Assembly (NCBI RefSeq): GCF_000217935.1
Contig: NZ_AFHI01000012.1
Location: 62,001-126,000 of the forward strand
Reading direction: 5' to 3'
Source: Rheinheimera sp. A13L
GTDB lineage: Bacteria > Pseudomonadota > Gammaproteobacteria > Enterobacterales > Alteromonadaceae
Length of the DNA: 64,000 nucleotides
Shown here: piece after piece, positions 27,374 to 36,073 of the stretch
Position numbering within the stretch: the stretch's first letter is position 1
Layout: each line of letters opens with the position of its first letter
Notes under the pieces: generated by a model
What the model saw: the letters and a program-made list of their open reading frames with translations, nothing else
Told to the model about the DNA's origin: nothing
Databases searched by the model: none
Program-made: the position numbers and the translations under genes

Positions 27374-27404
27374 TGGCGTCCCATCCAGGAGACGCCAACT
27401 TTTA
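27374..27404 (+). terminator. Probable terminator of the rsx-nth operon
   Basis: Stem TGGCGTC / GACGCCA with a 10-base loop, followed by ACTTTTATTT, about 125 bases after nth. Confidence 0.6.
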
Positions 27405-27425
27405 TTTATGATTTAGACCCCGACA

Positions 27426-28394
27426 CTACAGCTTTCCATTTTTCAGCGTTGTTATGGCGTGTTGGTGTTCGGCAAATGCTTCAGCAGTAGGCTCTGGCTC
27501 TGTTGCCCAGTTCACTTTATTTTCCTTAGATTTATCCCAGCGAAACAACCAATGAATACCGAATTTAAATGCTTGAGTTGGCTCAGAATATACCGCGTGC
27601 TCTAAAGTATTCTCTAAGCTTTGAAACTGATAACCACGTGATTGCAAGGACATCAGAATGCTGTCTAAACTATCGGCGTTTAATTGATTAACGTGCAGCA
27701 TTAAGATGTGCGGCACTGGCTGGTCAAACATTTTTGCGCTGGCACTTTCGTAAAAATCTAATCTACGCTCTGTAAACGCAAGGTACTGCTGTTTATAAGT
27801 ATTTGCCTCTGAGAGCTGTTTATTGTGCAGCTTGACTGTATAAGGCGCATCAAACACGTAATCTGTATTTTCCATCGTCACCGGAACTAATCTGAGACCT
27901 AACTTTTCCAGGCCCTTATCGAGCATCTGTTGCGCGTTATGGGTGTCGCCTGCATGCAAATAAGGCGGGCGAAAGAACTTTTGCTTTTGTTTGCCTAGCA
28001 CCCTTTGCGTTGTTATCGCGCCCTTTTGAATGTCCGCCAGATAAGTGTTTAATTCAGTCTTATGGTAGGAAATATGTGAAAATGTATGGTTGCCAAGATG
28101 GTGCCCCTGCTTGTGCCAATCGGATAACAGAGACTGCAATAATTGGGGGTCGTTTTTAAGGTGGCCTTCATTCACAAATCCAGTTGCTTTTATATTGTAC
28201 TTCTTCAGGGTATCAAGTAGTTGTTGGTTGATGTCTTTGAGTGATTCCGCCGGTAGAGTAAATTCACCGTGGATGGGGACATCATCAAAGGTGATTGAGA
28301 TGTTCTTAGGATGCTGCTCCTTTGCGTCCACACAAAGACTGGCAACACACGCATAAGCGACGATTGACACATAAATCAACTTCATAATAAACAT
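27426..28394 (-). CDS. Secreted polysaccharide deacetylase (NodB domain)
   Basis: A 322-residue exported carbohydrate esterase-4 protein. After a signal peptide (about 1-24) the NodB domain shows the catalytic Asp pair in ITFDDVP (37-38), the metal-binding HxxxH in GNHTFSH (103 and 107) and FFRPPYLHAG. Such enzymes remove N-acetyl groups from chitin, peptidoglycan or poly-GlcNAc; the substrate here is not determined. ATG 28394 or 28385 would both give a signal peptide. It is the last of three minus-strand genes with carbohydrate-modifying character. Confidence 0.87.
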   Translation of the reverse strand: MFIMKLIYVSIVAYACVASLCVDAKEQHPKNISITFDDVPIHGEFTLPAESLKDINQQLLDTLKKYNIKATGFVNEGHLKNDPQLLQSLLSDWHKQGHHLGNHTFSHISYHKTELNTYLADIQKGAITTQRVLGKQKQKFFRPPYLHAGDTHNAQQMLDKGLEKLGLRLVPVTMENTDYVFDAPYTVKLHNKQLSEANTYKQQYLAFTERRLDFYESASAKMFDQPVPHILMLHVNQLNADSLDSILMSLQSRGYQFQSLENTLEHAVYSEPTQAFKFGIHWLFRWDKSKENKVNWATEPEPTAEAFAEHQHAITTLKNGKL

Positions 28395-28512
28395 GATTAT
28401 TTTCCACTTCCCTTTGGTTTTTTAAATATAGTCTTTGGGTTCATCTGGCATGAAACCAAAGTGTAATTGGTCTTCTACTTTTGATTCAATTCGAATAATG
28501 TTTTCCAACTGT

Positions 28513-29553
28513 TTATAACGCCTTAAGCGCGCCCTGCTGGTTTAATTTGTTAAATAGGTTACTGCGCACCAGCCTGGCTACAGGTTTTTCAAAGGATCTG
28601 TATGACAGATAAGCGGCCAATACACTTAAAATGAAAGACAGCAATAACTTTAGTTCGACGGATACATCAAACTGATTGACTTGCACAATAATGGGCAGAT
28701 GCAGCAAATAGAAGGAGTAGGAAATTTTTCCGATAAAGTCACCAAGCTTGTTAGCCAGCAAAACATTGTTATCTGGAACCAGGAACACCAAACAAAAGAA
28801 AACCGAGCTCATCACCAGCAGTACTTCGTAGCTTAACCACATTTTCATCTTTGCATCAGAACTCACAGGCGAAAACTCAGGGTACATCAGTGGGATTAAG
28901 CAAAGAACTACTATAAACCTGTTTTTCCTCAGATACTCTGGAACTTTTAGCTGTTTATAGTGCATGCCAAAAATGACACCGATAAAAAAGTAAGGCAAAG
29001 TTCTGAGCACACTAAACAGGTTGTATGGAACGCCGTTGATATCACCATGTATTTTGGGGAAGTTCGAAAAAAACAGCAAAATCATCACGGCCAGGATGAG
29101 CAGATAAATATAGCCAGCTCTGTTTTTTGAGAATGCCCAAAAAATAATAAAAATAAAGTAGAAGTGAATTTCTGCCGGAATAGACCAGAGTACGCTTTCA
29201 CCATAGAGAAATAATAAGTGCCCTACTAACGATTTGAAATCTGGTATGTGATAGAGAAAATCTTTATCGGCCAGCGACAACAGATAAGAACAGAGCACAA
29301 TCAGCAGGTACAGCGGCAGCACCCTGCCCGCCCGGGCTAAAAAATAACTTTTGATATTCACCGGATTAAAGGCTTTATCTATATAGAGATAAGACATCAA
29401 AAATCCGCTCAGCATAAAAAACAGCATCACACCATAAGCGCCAGAGCCGCCGCCTAAAGAGCCGTCAAGCCAATGAGTTATATCACTAAAGTGGGTGACA
29501 AAAACGATAAGCGCAGCCAGGCCCCGCAACGTATTGAGTTTTCTAATTTCCAA
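28513..29553 (-). CDS. Acyltransferase-3 family membrane protein
   Basis: A 346-residue membrane O-acyltransferase with about ten helices. The N-terminal signature is LRGLAALIVFVTHFSDITHW with the conserved His, and an Arg-containing loop follows TM3. Members acetylate or succinylate surface glycans using cytoplasmic acyl-CoA. The start is TTG 29553, because AAGGAG lies six bases before it and no in-frame ATG exists nearby. An out-of-frame ATG between them (29557) opens a 4-codon minicistron. The group transferred is unknown. Confidence 0.85.
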   Translation of the reverse strand: MEIRKLNTLRGLAALIVFVTHFSDITHWLDGSLGGGSGAYGVMLFFMLSGFLMSYLYIDKAFNPVNIKSYFLARAGRVLPLYLLIVLCSYLLSLADKDFLYHIPDFKSLVGHLLFLYGESVLWSIPAEIHFYFIFIIFWAFSKNRAGYIYLLILAVMILLFFSNFPKIHGDINGVPYNLFSVLRTLPYFFIGVIFGMHYKQLKVPEYLRKNRFIVVLCLIPLMYPEFSPVSSDAKMKMWLSYEVLLVMSSVFFCLVFLVPDNNVLLANKLGDFIGKISYSFYLLHLPIIVQVNQFDVSVELKLLLSFILSVLAAYLSYRSFEKPVARLVRSNLFNKLNQQGALKAL

Positions 29554-29646
29554 ACATGACTCCTTTGTCGGGTTTTAGCGGGATCTAAAATCTTTCTCAG
29601 CCGTGCAGGGGAGCTTTAGGCCACGAATAACACAGCTAGTGAAACA

Positions 29647-30477
29647 TCATTGCCGTTTTATGCCATACACCCAGTCTAAACCCTGAATGGCAGTAGTGGG
29701 GAATGCGGTGACATGACTCGCGCCTGAAATAGTTGAAAATTTCAGTTCGATATCAGCACTACCGAGGCCCGCAATTTTTTCCTTCAGCTGAATTGCTCCC
29801 TTGACCATATCTTGCCCTTCGCCATAAGCAGGCGTTTCATATTCACCAACGGATAAGTACACTTTTGTTTGTAGCTTTGGTTTAACGGCTTGCAACGCCA
29901 GAATCACGTGATGATCAAACCAGACGGACGGGCTACCCAGTATGTAGTTTGAAAACAGATCTGGCTCGCTAAACAAAATATAAGCGCCAAACAAAGCGCC
30001 GAGCGAATTGCCAACAAAAGTTCTATCTTTTTTGCTTGCCCGATAATGATGTTCAATAAACGGAATAACTGTGTCACGAAGAAACAGCTTATGCCCTATC
30101 GCGTTGCCGGTCTGTTGCTTCCAAGCTTTCGTGACTGTGGGCGTGTAGTCTCTGGTTCTGCTGTTGGTGCCCACTGAACCTTTTTCATAAGACACAGCCA
30201 CAATAATGGCATGCTGCATAACACCAGTGTTCATCGGAAAACGCGTCGCACCTGCGACTACAGGAAAAGTGTAATGGGCATCGGTCAGGTAAATCACTGG
30301 ATAAAGGTTGTCCGTTTGACTGGTGTAGGATACAGGCAATTGAATAAACAACGGATAAACACGACCAGTGGATTTTTCCTCGAGTTCAATCACTGAACTC
30401 CGTGGCAATTCATAGGGGGTTTCAGCACTTAACTTAAAACAGATCAGCAGTAATGCCGATAGCAGATACAACTTCAT
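29647..30477 (-). CDS. Secreted alpha/beta-hydrolase (esterase D/IroE-like)
   Basis: A 276-residue exported esterase of the PF00756 type (enterochelin esterase-like). It has a signal peptide at about 1-19, then an alpha/beta fold with nucleophile elbow GNSLGA and a late His in SGASHVTAF; the acid residue is not certain. Members hydrolyse esters of siderophores, acylated sugars or S-formylglutathione; export makes a small periplasmic ester likely. ATG 30477 is placed at the signal peptide; 30501 and 30486 are alternatives. Upstream are the paired palindromes at 30693-30739. Confidence 0.8.
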   Translation of the reverse strand: MKLYLLSALLLICFKLSAETPYELPRSSVIELEEKSTGRVYPLFIQLPVSYTSQTDNLYPVIYLTDAHYTFPVVAGATRFPMNTGVMQHAIIVAVSYEKGSVGTNSRTRDYTPTVTKAWKQQTGNAIGHKLFLRDTVIPFIEHHYRASKKDRTFVGNSLGALFGAYILFSEPDLFSNYILGSPSVWFDHHVILALQAVKPKLQTKVYLSVGEYETPAYGEGQDMVKGAIQLKEKIAGLGSADIELKFSTISGASHVTAFPTTAIQGLDWVYGIKRQ

Positions 30478-30501
30478 TTGATTCACCATGCTGTGTACCA
30501 C

Positions 30502-30761
30502 TCAAATTGAGAGTGACCTCGTACCTCTTTAGTCTGCCAGCCAGCACTATTTGCTGACGCACAAATGTATGGGTGAAACGCCAGCTCTGCTGGCCGCTAT
30601 TGTTTTTCTTAAAATTATTTCGACATTACCAACTCAGGCGTGTTGGGTTGTTGCATCCTGGAGGCTGGTCAATGATTCAGAATACCAAGAGTGCGACACA
30701 TGTCGCCACCCGTCAAGAAAAATCTGCGACAACTGTCGCGACACTCATTCAAGCATGACAA
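30502..30761. other. Intergenic region upstream of the esterase gene
   Basis: Holds no supported gene. The only structure I see is a pair of GCGACA palindromes; a MITE-like element begins right after. Confidence 0.5.
30693..30739. promoter_or_regulatory. Two GCGACA-N2-TGTCGC palindromes, possible operators
   Basis: Identical 6-base arms occur at 30693-30706 and 30726-30739, with centres 33 bases apart, about three helical turns. This is the geometry of two dimer sites bound on one DNA face. They lie about 220 bases upstream of the esterase start and 23 bases left of the MITE-like element. No regulator gene adjoins them. Confidence 0.4.
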
Positions 30762-31031
30762 CTAGGGCGTGTTGACGTTTCGAGATTAAATTTTGTTCGT
30801 TCTGGCGCCGCTTTGAGCGCGAAAGGAGGAGCGAAGTTTAGTTATTCTAAATGAGCGACGAGTGACAAAGCTCAGGGCGCCGCCAGACGAACCCGAAGGG
30901 CAGCGCCTGGCCGGCCTTTCTGCTGCGTTAGCACTCGTTTGTGTAGAATAACTACACCGCACTCGCGCTGCCTTGCATAAAAACCGGCCAGACTGCTGCA
31001 AAAATAACCCTGAAACGTCAACACGCCCTAG
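30762..31031. mobile_element. MITE-like 270-bp element with 20-bp terminal inverted repeats
   Basis: The ends CTAGGGCGTGTTGACGTTTC and its exact complement lie 270 bases apart. CTAG at both borders could be a 4-base target duplication or part of the repeat. The interior has no plausible gene and is rich in secondary structure, including TAGTTATTCTA (30838-30848) opposed to TAGAATAACTA (30943-30953). It lies in a gap between a minus-strand and a plus-strand gene. I infer a non-autonomous mobile element. Confidence 0.75.
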
Positions 31032-31238
31032 TCTCTTAGGGCTATGAATTCTGAACCTTTAATTGTGTCGTTCTGGCGCTGAGCCGCCCTGTCAGGGCAG
31101 CAGAATATGTTACCATCCACTGCCGCACTGCGAATTTAGGCTGCCCTACTATTGCGGTCGTCCCATATCTTCCGTGTTAGCAGCAGAACCACTGAAGATC
31201 TGTGCAAGTTTGCTAAAAAAATAGATGAAGGAATTTTT
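31032..31238. other. gloA upstream region
   Basis: About 200 bases with no supported gene or motif apart from the GAAGGA ribosome-binding site near 31227. Confidence 0.4.
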
Positions 31239-31640
31239 ATGCGTATTTTACATACCATGCTTCGAGTTACTAACTTAGAACGCTCTTTAGCTTTTTACAC
31301 TGAAGTATTGGGCATGAAACTGTTACGTACCTCAGAAAACGCTGAATACAAATACACCCTGGCTTTTGTGGGTTTCAGCGATGAAAGCGAAGGTGCCGTA
31401 TTAGAACTCACTTACAACTGGGGCGTTGACAGCTACGAGCCGGGCACAGCTTATGGTCATATCGCCTTAGAAGTAGAAGATATTTACGCTGCTTGTGAGT
31501 TGATCCGCACTAAAGGTGGTGTGATTAGCCGCGAACCTGGCCCGGTGAAAGGCGGCAGCACAGAAATTGCATTTGTCCGTGACCCGGACAACTACGCTAT
31601 TGAGCTTATCCAGAAAAAAGCCAGCTACGTTCAGCTGTAA
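31239..31640 (+). CDS. gloA: Lactoylglutathione lyase (glyoxalase I)
   Basis: Converts the methylglyoxal-glutathione hemithioacetal to S-lactoylglutathione in the cytoplasm. The 133-residue product begins [10 protein letters not shown] as in E. coli GloA. The metal ligands of the nickel-type enzyme are all visible: H5, E of [10 protein letters not shown] of YGHIAL, and E of YAIELIQ. The start is set at 31239 by this N-terminus and the GAAGGA site; upstream in-frame codons add an unrelated extension. Confidence 0.97.
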   Translation: MRILHTMLRVTNLERSLAFYTEVLGMKLLRTSENAEYKYTLAFVGFSDESEGAVLELTYNWGVDSYEPGTAYGHIALEVEDIYAACELIRTKGGVISREPGPVKGGSTEIAFVRDPDNYAIELIQKKASYVQL

Positions 31641-31652
31641 TCCAGTGATAGC

Positions 31653-31680
31653 AAAAAGGAGCCGATTGGCTCCTTTTTCA
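31653..31680. terminator. Bidirectional terminator between gloA and the aspartoacylase gene
   Basis: Stem AAAAAGGAGCC / GGCTCCTTTTT with loop GATT. The U-run on the plus strand serves gloA and the A-run gives U on the minus strand for the convergent gene. Confidence 0.88.
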
Positions 31681-31703
31681 ATTCCACAACGATTTCAATC
31701 TGG

Positions 31704-32594
31704 TTATTCGAGTTCAATCCAGATTTTGTCATTCAGCGACATCGCCAGATTGTTGTCGTAATAAGCCGCTTCATTGATAAAGGTTGGATACACTACGGTA
31801 TCGCCGTCGTAGGGTACTTCAGTGCCATCAAATAAGGTAAAGATCGGATCGCCCGGGTGAATAGGCTGATAGTCTTTGTCCTGCACATTTTTGTGCACCA
31901 TACCCAAACGTTCACCTTTTTCGTTCATCGGTAATTTAATACTGTGCAAATACAGATAGGCTTCAGTGCGTTTTGGCAGCTTTGGCAGGCTCTGGGTGTT
32001 GTATAGCTCTACAAAGTCCAGAATATGTGCCGTCATCTCGTGCATTTGCTCAAGCACGTCCTGACGCAGCACAGACTGAGATTGCGGCCCTACTTCCACT
32101 ATTACCCCATAACGGCCCAGCGTACACATCAGCGCGTGATCGGAGGCCTCTAAATGGTCTTCATCGCGGGAGATAATAGCTTCTGGCATTTTCATCTTCA
32201 CATAAGCAGCCATCTGATTATAAAAAGCACCAGCCTGCGTCATGATCAAGCAAGCGCCCATATTGCTGGTGGTGTTGTGTAAATCAATCACCAGATCTGT
32301 TTTGGCATGGCCTTTTGGCCCCAAAATTTCATTGATCACTTTGGCGCGGCTTTGTTCGTAATTGGTGAGCTCTGGATTGGCCAAATCAACAGTTTTAAAC
32401 TGACGGTTTAAATCGCTGTGGATGTAACGCTTATTGGCTTTGTGCGCCTCAGGATTGGCAAACAAGGTGCTGGTTTCAAAGCTTGCACGTTGAATCAAAG
32501 CCGGGTTGGCCTGGTACTGGCGAATAGCATAAATACCGGAGAATTCGTTGCCGTGGGTGCCACCCACTATCGCAACCTTAGCAATTTTAGTCAT
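31704..32594 (-). CDS. Aspartoacylase (AstE/AspA family)
   Basis: A zinc hydrolase of 296 residues that cleaves N-acyl-aspartate or related N-acyl amino acids. Zinc ligands are in GGTHGNEFSG (His and Glu) and in DLHNTTSNMG (His); the Asn-Arg pair of the substrate site is in SDLNRQF. The start is ATG 32594 with AGGTGA 5 bases upstream; upstream in-frame codons lack support. Single gene, convergent with gloA. Confidence 0.88.
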   Translation of the reverse strand: MTKIAKVAIVGGTHGNEFSGIYAIRQYQANPALIQRASFETSTLFANPEAHKANKRYIHSDLNRQFKTVDLANPELTNYEQSRAKVINEILGPKGHAKTDLVIDLHNTTSNMGACLIMTQAGAFYNQMAAYVKMKMPEAIISRDEDHLEASDHALMCTLGRYGVIVEVGPQSQSVLRQDVLEQMHEMTAHILDFVELYNTQSLPKLPKRTEAYLYLHSIKLPMNEKGERLGMVHKNVQDKDYQPIHPGDPIFTLFDGTEVPYDGDTVVYPTFINEAAYYDNNLAMSLNDKIWIELE

Positions 32595-32729
32595 AAGGCT
32601 CACCTCAGAAAAAGATGCCAACATTATGCCTAGCCAAAGCAATAAATGCAGCCCATTTAACTTTAAATGCTGATTTTATGAATAAAAATGAAAAATAGTG
32701 CTTAGGCTACATTGGAATTCAAGAATGAA

Positions 32730-32954
32730 TTAAGCGGCCGGACGAGAGTTATTGACCATCAACACCGGAATACGTTGTTGTGAGGAGTGTTTCGATAATG
32801 CAGAGTCAAGAATATCGCTGGCCTGACAAACACATTTGCCACATTGAGTACCTACACCCAAATTTTGCTTCAGCTCGCGCATAGAACAAGCACCTGCTTC
32901 GACCTGTTGGCGAATGGCTTTATCTGTAACTGCTTTACAAAGACAAACGTACAT
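32730..32954 (-). CDS. bfd: Bacterioferritin-associated ferredoxin
   Basis: A 74-residue 2Fe-2S protein that donates electrons to bacterioferritin to release iron. It has the Fer2_BFD pattern: MYVCLCKAVTDKAIR with CxC, then TQCGKCVCQA with the second Cys pair. It starts at ATG 32954 after an AGGTG site; upstream in-frame codons are outside the family. No bacterioferritin gene is adjacent. bfd is usually Fur-controlled; only a poor Fur-like match lies upstream (32996-33010). Confidence 0.92.
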   Translation of the reverse strand: MYVCLCKAVTDKAIRQQVEAGACSMRELKQNLGVGTQCGKCVCQASDILDSALSKHSSQQRIPVLMVNNSRPAA

Positions 32955-33070
32955 AAATGCACCTGCGTAATGAACTGCAGGCATAGTAATCTAATCAAGA
33001 ATGGTTATCAATAGCTTCGGCAAGAAAAATAGGGGCCAGAATTTCTGACCCTTATCGGTTTTTAAAACTG

Positions 33071-33463
33071 TTATTCGTTGTCTTGTGTCGCTTCAATCAG
33101 AGTTTCAGAGAACTCTTCAGGGCCAATCACCACACCAGGTTCAGCAGCGTGTGGGAATACAGCTATAGCTAATTCGTCACCGTCTAAACCAGCAGTCCAC
33201 TTGTCTAACCAGGTGGCGATATCTACAGCCTGAGCCTGACATTCAGCCCAGTCACCATTGATCCACAATTGTGCTAATTCAGCATGTGGCCATACCGGGA
33301 TGCAACGCTCTTCATCGGCATCAACCAATACAAAACCTTCCTCATCCACCAGGATCCAGATCTTTTCCAGATCGGCCACGGCCTGAATGAAGTAGTCGTA
33401 ACGCTGTTCAGCGTCCAATAAACTGAGTTTGTTTAAATCGTCAGCCGTTAATTCGTAGTTCAT
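33071..33463 (-). CDS. DUF2750 domain protein
   Basis: A 130-residue acidic cytoplasmic protein. The pattern YDYFIQAVADLEKIWILVDEEGFVL ... IPVWPHAELAQLW is that of DUF2750, an uncharacterised family. Function unknown. The start has AGGGGA 7 bases upstream. Probably transcribed alone. Confidence 0.85.
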   Translation of the reverse strand: MNYELTADDLNKLSLLDAEQRYDYFIQAVADLEKIWILVDEEGFVLVDADEERCIPVWPHAELAQLWINGDWAECQAQAVDIATWLDKWTAGLDGDELAIAVFPHAAEPGVVIGPEEFSETLIEATQDNE

Positions 33464-33550
33464 TGCTATCCCCTCGGAGCGCCACAGAAAAGGCGCACAT
33501 AATGACTGAAAATGCAGTCATCGACCAGTAAATTTTGTCTTTTACAGGCT

Positions 33551-34432
33551 TTATACAGCTTTTATCAAACGCACCGACACCTGCGGATAACAAACATCCA
33601 TATTGCCGTTGCCTTTGTGCTGATAAAACACATGAGTACGGGAACGGTGTTCAGCCAGAGACTGCGAAAACTCAGAACTGTTGGTACTGAGCATCTCCAG
33701 TGGCAACTGTCTGTCTGCCGCCAGCTCCGAACCTAAACGCGCTTGTTTAATTACAGTACGCGCTGCAGCCGAGCCTATTACGCCACCTTCCGTGGCTTCA
33801 CCACGACGCACACGATTCACCGCATAATGGCCCCAGATCACTTTGCCAAAAGCCGACATATTTTTATCCAGATGGCGCGGAGCTTGCCCCATCATAATAG
33901 CAATGTCTGCCACAGCAGTATCGGGTTCATTGGCACGCGCCATATTCACCACACCGGGGCAATGCACCAGCCACTCCTGATTTTGTTCACGAGCTACGGC
34001 AAACCCCTGATTAAAACCAGTTTCTTCAGCTAACAAATCTGGGCGTTGCACCAAGAGATAGGGATCAGCACCGCGCACCGGCCAACTGAATTCAGCTTTC
34101 ATCGGTGTTAATTTCGCTCTGTTGCCCCATTCATGCTCAGGCACACCAAACTGAGCGACAAAGCCTTCAATCACACGATAAAAAGTGACACCATCATAAA
34201 AGCGGTTTTTCACTAATTCTTTGACTCGTTTAACATGTTCAGGCGCAAACTGAGGCGCTAATAAAATAACAATACGGCCCTGATCTGTGTCCAGATAGAG
34301 CAAATTATCCTGTGGTAAAGCTTGCCATCCGATTTTAGTTTCAGATGCAGTTGCGGTTTTTTGTTGTGCCTCAGCACTGGCAAAACTTAAGGCCAGAGCC
34401 AAAGCCAGACCAGAGATCAATAACGCTTTCAT
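33551..34432 (-). CDS. Periplasmic cyclophilin-type peptidyl-prolyl isomerase
   Basis: A 293-residue exported protein with a signal peptide (about 1-22). The cyclophilin fold follows: LDTDQGRIVILLAPQFAPEHVKRVKELVKNRFYDGVTFYRVIEGFVAQFG, with the family FYRVI motif and its catalytic Arg. It is longer than PpiA (about 190) because of an insertion and a C-terminal extension. It presumably assists envelope protein folding. The start has GGAGAG just upstream. The gene is followed after the DUF2750 spacing by no clear terminator. Confidence 0.88.
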   Translation of the reverse strand: MKALLISGLALALALSFASAEAQQKTATASETKIGWQALPQDNLLYLDTDQGRIVILLAPQFAPEHVKRVKELVKNRFYDGVTFYRVIEGFVAQFGVPEHEWGNRAKLTPMKAEFSWPVRGADPYLLVQRPDLLAEETGFNQGFAVAREQNQEWLVHCPGVVNMARANEPDTAVADIAIMMGQAPRHLDKNMSAFGKVIWGHYAVNRVRRGEATEGGVIGSAAARTVIKQARLGSELAADRQLPLEMLSTNSSEFSQSLAEHRSRTHVFYQHKGNGNMDVCYPQVSVRLIKAV

Positions 34433-34452
34433 TCACTCTCCTCTCTTTCGGT

Positions 34453-34884
34453 TTATACCCCAGGCATCAGGCCTATCAGCACACCATAACGCAAACCTTT
34501 GCCTAAGCCCACCAGCAGCACAAACCAAAACAAAGGAACTTTCAACACGCCTGCCACTAAGGTCAGCGGATCACCAATAACAGGCAGCCAGGCTAACAAT
34601 AATGAAGGTAAACCCCAGCGCTGAAATCTGTTGCTGGCTTGCTCTATTTGGGCTGGCTTAAACATAAACCAGCTTTTATGCTGAAAGTTCAGTAGTTGCT
34701 TGCCCAGATACCAGTTCAGCACAGAGCCCAGCGTATTAAATACAGTAGCCACCAGCCAGAGCAGTAGCAACGAATGGCCTTGATGCACCAACCCCATTAA
34801 CACCAACTCTGAACCAAAAGGTAACAAAGTGGCAGACACAAAAGCGCTGAGCGCCAGACTCAGGTAAGGCCAAAACAAATCCAT
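34453..34884 (-). CDS. YqaA-type small membrane protein (DedA/SNARE-associated)
   Basis: A 143-residue inner-membrane protein with four hydrophobic segments. It carries the VTT-domain pattern: ATLLPFGSELVLMGLVHQG, NTLGSVLNWYLGKQL and LAWLPVIGDPLTLVAGVLK. Family members may act in lipid or small-molecule transport; no firm function. ATG 34884 follows the MAPEG stop by 16 bases; an upstream in-frame codon would overlap that gene. Confidence 0.85.
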   Translation of the reverse strand: MDLFWPYLSLALSAFVSATLLPFGSELVLMGLVHQGHSLLLLWLVATVFNTLGSVLNWYLGKQLLNFQHKSWFMFKPAQIEQASNRFQRWGLPSLLLAWLPVIGDPLTLVAGVLKVPLFWFVLLVGLGKGLRYGVLIGLMPGV

Positions 34885-34900
34885 CGTTAAGAAAACAGAG

Positions 34901-35320
34901 TTAAGCAAGCAAATAGGCAAAACTTAACTTCAGCCAGAACAGCAGCAACATCAAGGCACCAAAAACATAAACCGCAAAACGCAGACGTACATGGTTAGCG
35001 CCCACATGCACATAAGCATGCACCAAACGGCTGATGGCAAACAACCAACCCAACACAACCAGACTAATATCAGCGGCACCAAACTGCAGCGCAAAAACGA
35101 CAGCAAACAGATACAACACCGGAAGCTGGAACTGATTGTCAAAGTTACGGCTGGCCGTAATCACTTTTTCATTAGCACCGGTTAAATCCATCACCCTGAA
35201 TGCTTTGTAAGGCAGTTCCCGGTTTTTCGCCGCTTTAAAACGACGTTTGCCCATCAAAACCATCATGAGCAGTGTTAACACCACCTGCACCAGCACGGAG
35301 CCAAATAACCACTTGTCCAT
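34901..35320 (-). CDS. MAPEG-family membrane protein
   Basis: A 139-residue protein with four membrane helices and the MAPEG pattern: NRELPYKAFRVMDLTGANEKVITASRNFDNQFQLPVLYL, with Asn-Gln in the second helix and a late RLVHAYVH. MAPEG proteins bind glutathione and act on lipophilic electrophiles; activity here is not shown. The start has AGGGGA 6 bases upstream. Probably co-transcribed with the yqaA-like gene. Confidence 0.85.
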   Translation of the reverse strand: MDKWLFGSVLVQVVLTLLMMVLMGKRRFKAAKNRELPYKAFRVMDLTGANEKVITASRNFDNQFQLPVLYLFAVVFALQFGAADISLVVLGWLFAISRLVHAYVHVGANHVRLRFAVYVFGALMLLLFWLKLSFAYLLA

Positions 35321-35478
35321 TGTTTCCCCTAAAGTTTTAGCACCATATTGGCCCAATTTGCGTGAAGTGGCAGTGTACGTCAATTGTCTTCTTACTGTCA
35401 TCTTCCGACGTTAGGCTACGACAGAGTAAGGCTTTTGGTTATACTGCGACGGACTTTTAAAAAACCGAGACCACGCAG

Positions 35479-36060
35479 ATGGCGCAATTGTATTTTTATT
35501 ATTCGGCGATGAACGCAGGCAAATCAACCTCTTTACTGCAAAGTGCTTATAACTATCAGGAAAGAGGCATGACAGTGGCGTTGTTTACCGCCGCTATAGA
35601 TGACAGATTTGGCATAGGCAAAATCAGCTCACGTATTGGCTTGTCGATGGACGCGCAGATTTTTGATGCAGATTTTGATTTTGTTGCCGCCTGCCAGGCA
35701 CTGAAACAACAAGGCGCTTTGGACTGTGTGCTGATTGATGAAGCGCAGTTTTTATCCAAAGCTCAGGTGAAGCAACTGACTTATGTGGTTGATGATCTGA
35801 ATGTGCCAGTGCTGGCTTTTGGTCTTAGAACCGACTTTTTAGGCGAAACCTTTGCCGGCAGCCAGGCCTTGTTGGCTTGGGCAGATAAACTAGTGGAATT
35901 AAAAACTGTGTGTCACTGTGGCCGAAAAGCCAACTTTGTGGTGCGACTGGACGAGCATGGTCACGCCGCTACCACAGGCAGTCAGGTGCAGATAGGCGGA
36001 AATAACCAATACATCTCTATGTGCCGCGTCCACTTTAAAGCGCTGGTCTGGAGGGACTGA
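35479..36060 (+). CDS. tdk: Thymidine kinase (type II)
   Basis: Phosphorylates thymidine with ATP in pyrimidine salvage. The 193-residue product has P-loop SAMNAGKST near the N-terminus, LIDEAQFL (Walker B with catalytic Glu), the lasso-domain Cys pair CHCG, and the late CRVHF that supplies the third metal ligand. A tightly spaced glycosyltransferase gene follows 13 bases downstream. Confidence 0.97.
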   Translation: MAQLYFYYSAMNAGKSTSLLQSAYNYQERGMTVALFTAAIDDRFGIGKISSRIGLSMDAQIFDADFDFVAACQALKQQGALDCVLIDEAQFLSKAQVKQLTYVVDDLNVPVLAFGLRTDFLGETFAGSQALLAWADKLVELKTVCHCGRKANFVVRLDEHGHAATTGSQVQIGGNNQYISMCRVHFKALVWRD

Positions 36061-36073
36061 CAGGAGTAAAACT

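Noticed and set aside
30551-30775. Small reading frames in the gap left of the MITE-like element
   Set aside because: Cys/Thr-rich translations come from the GCGACA palindromes; no ribosome-binding site or family.
32996-33010. Fur-box-like sequence upstream of bfd
   Set aside because: Only about 10 of 14 positions of the 7-1-7 motif match, and the right half is poor; bfd regulation by Fur is plausible from other species but not shown here.
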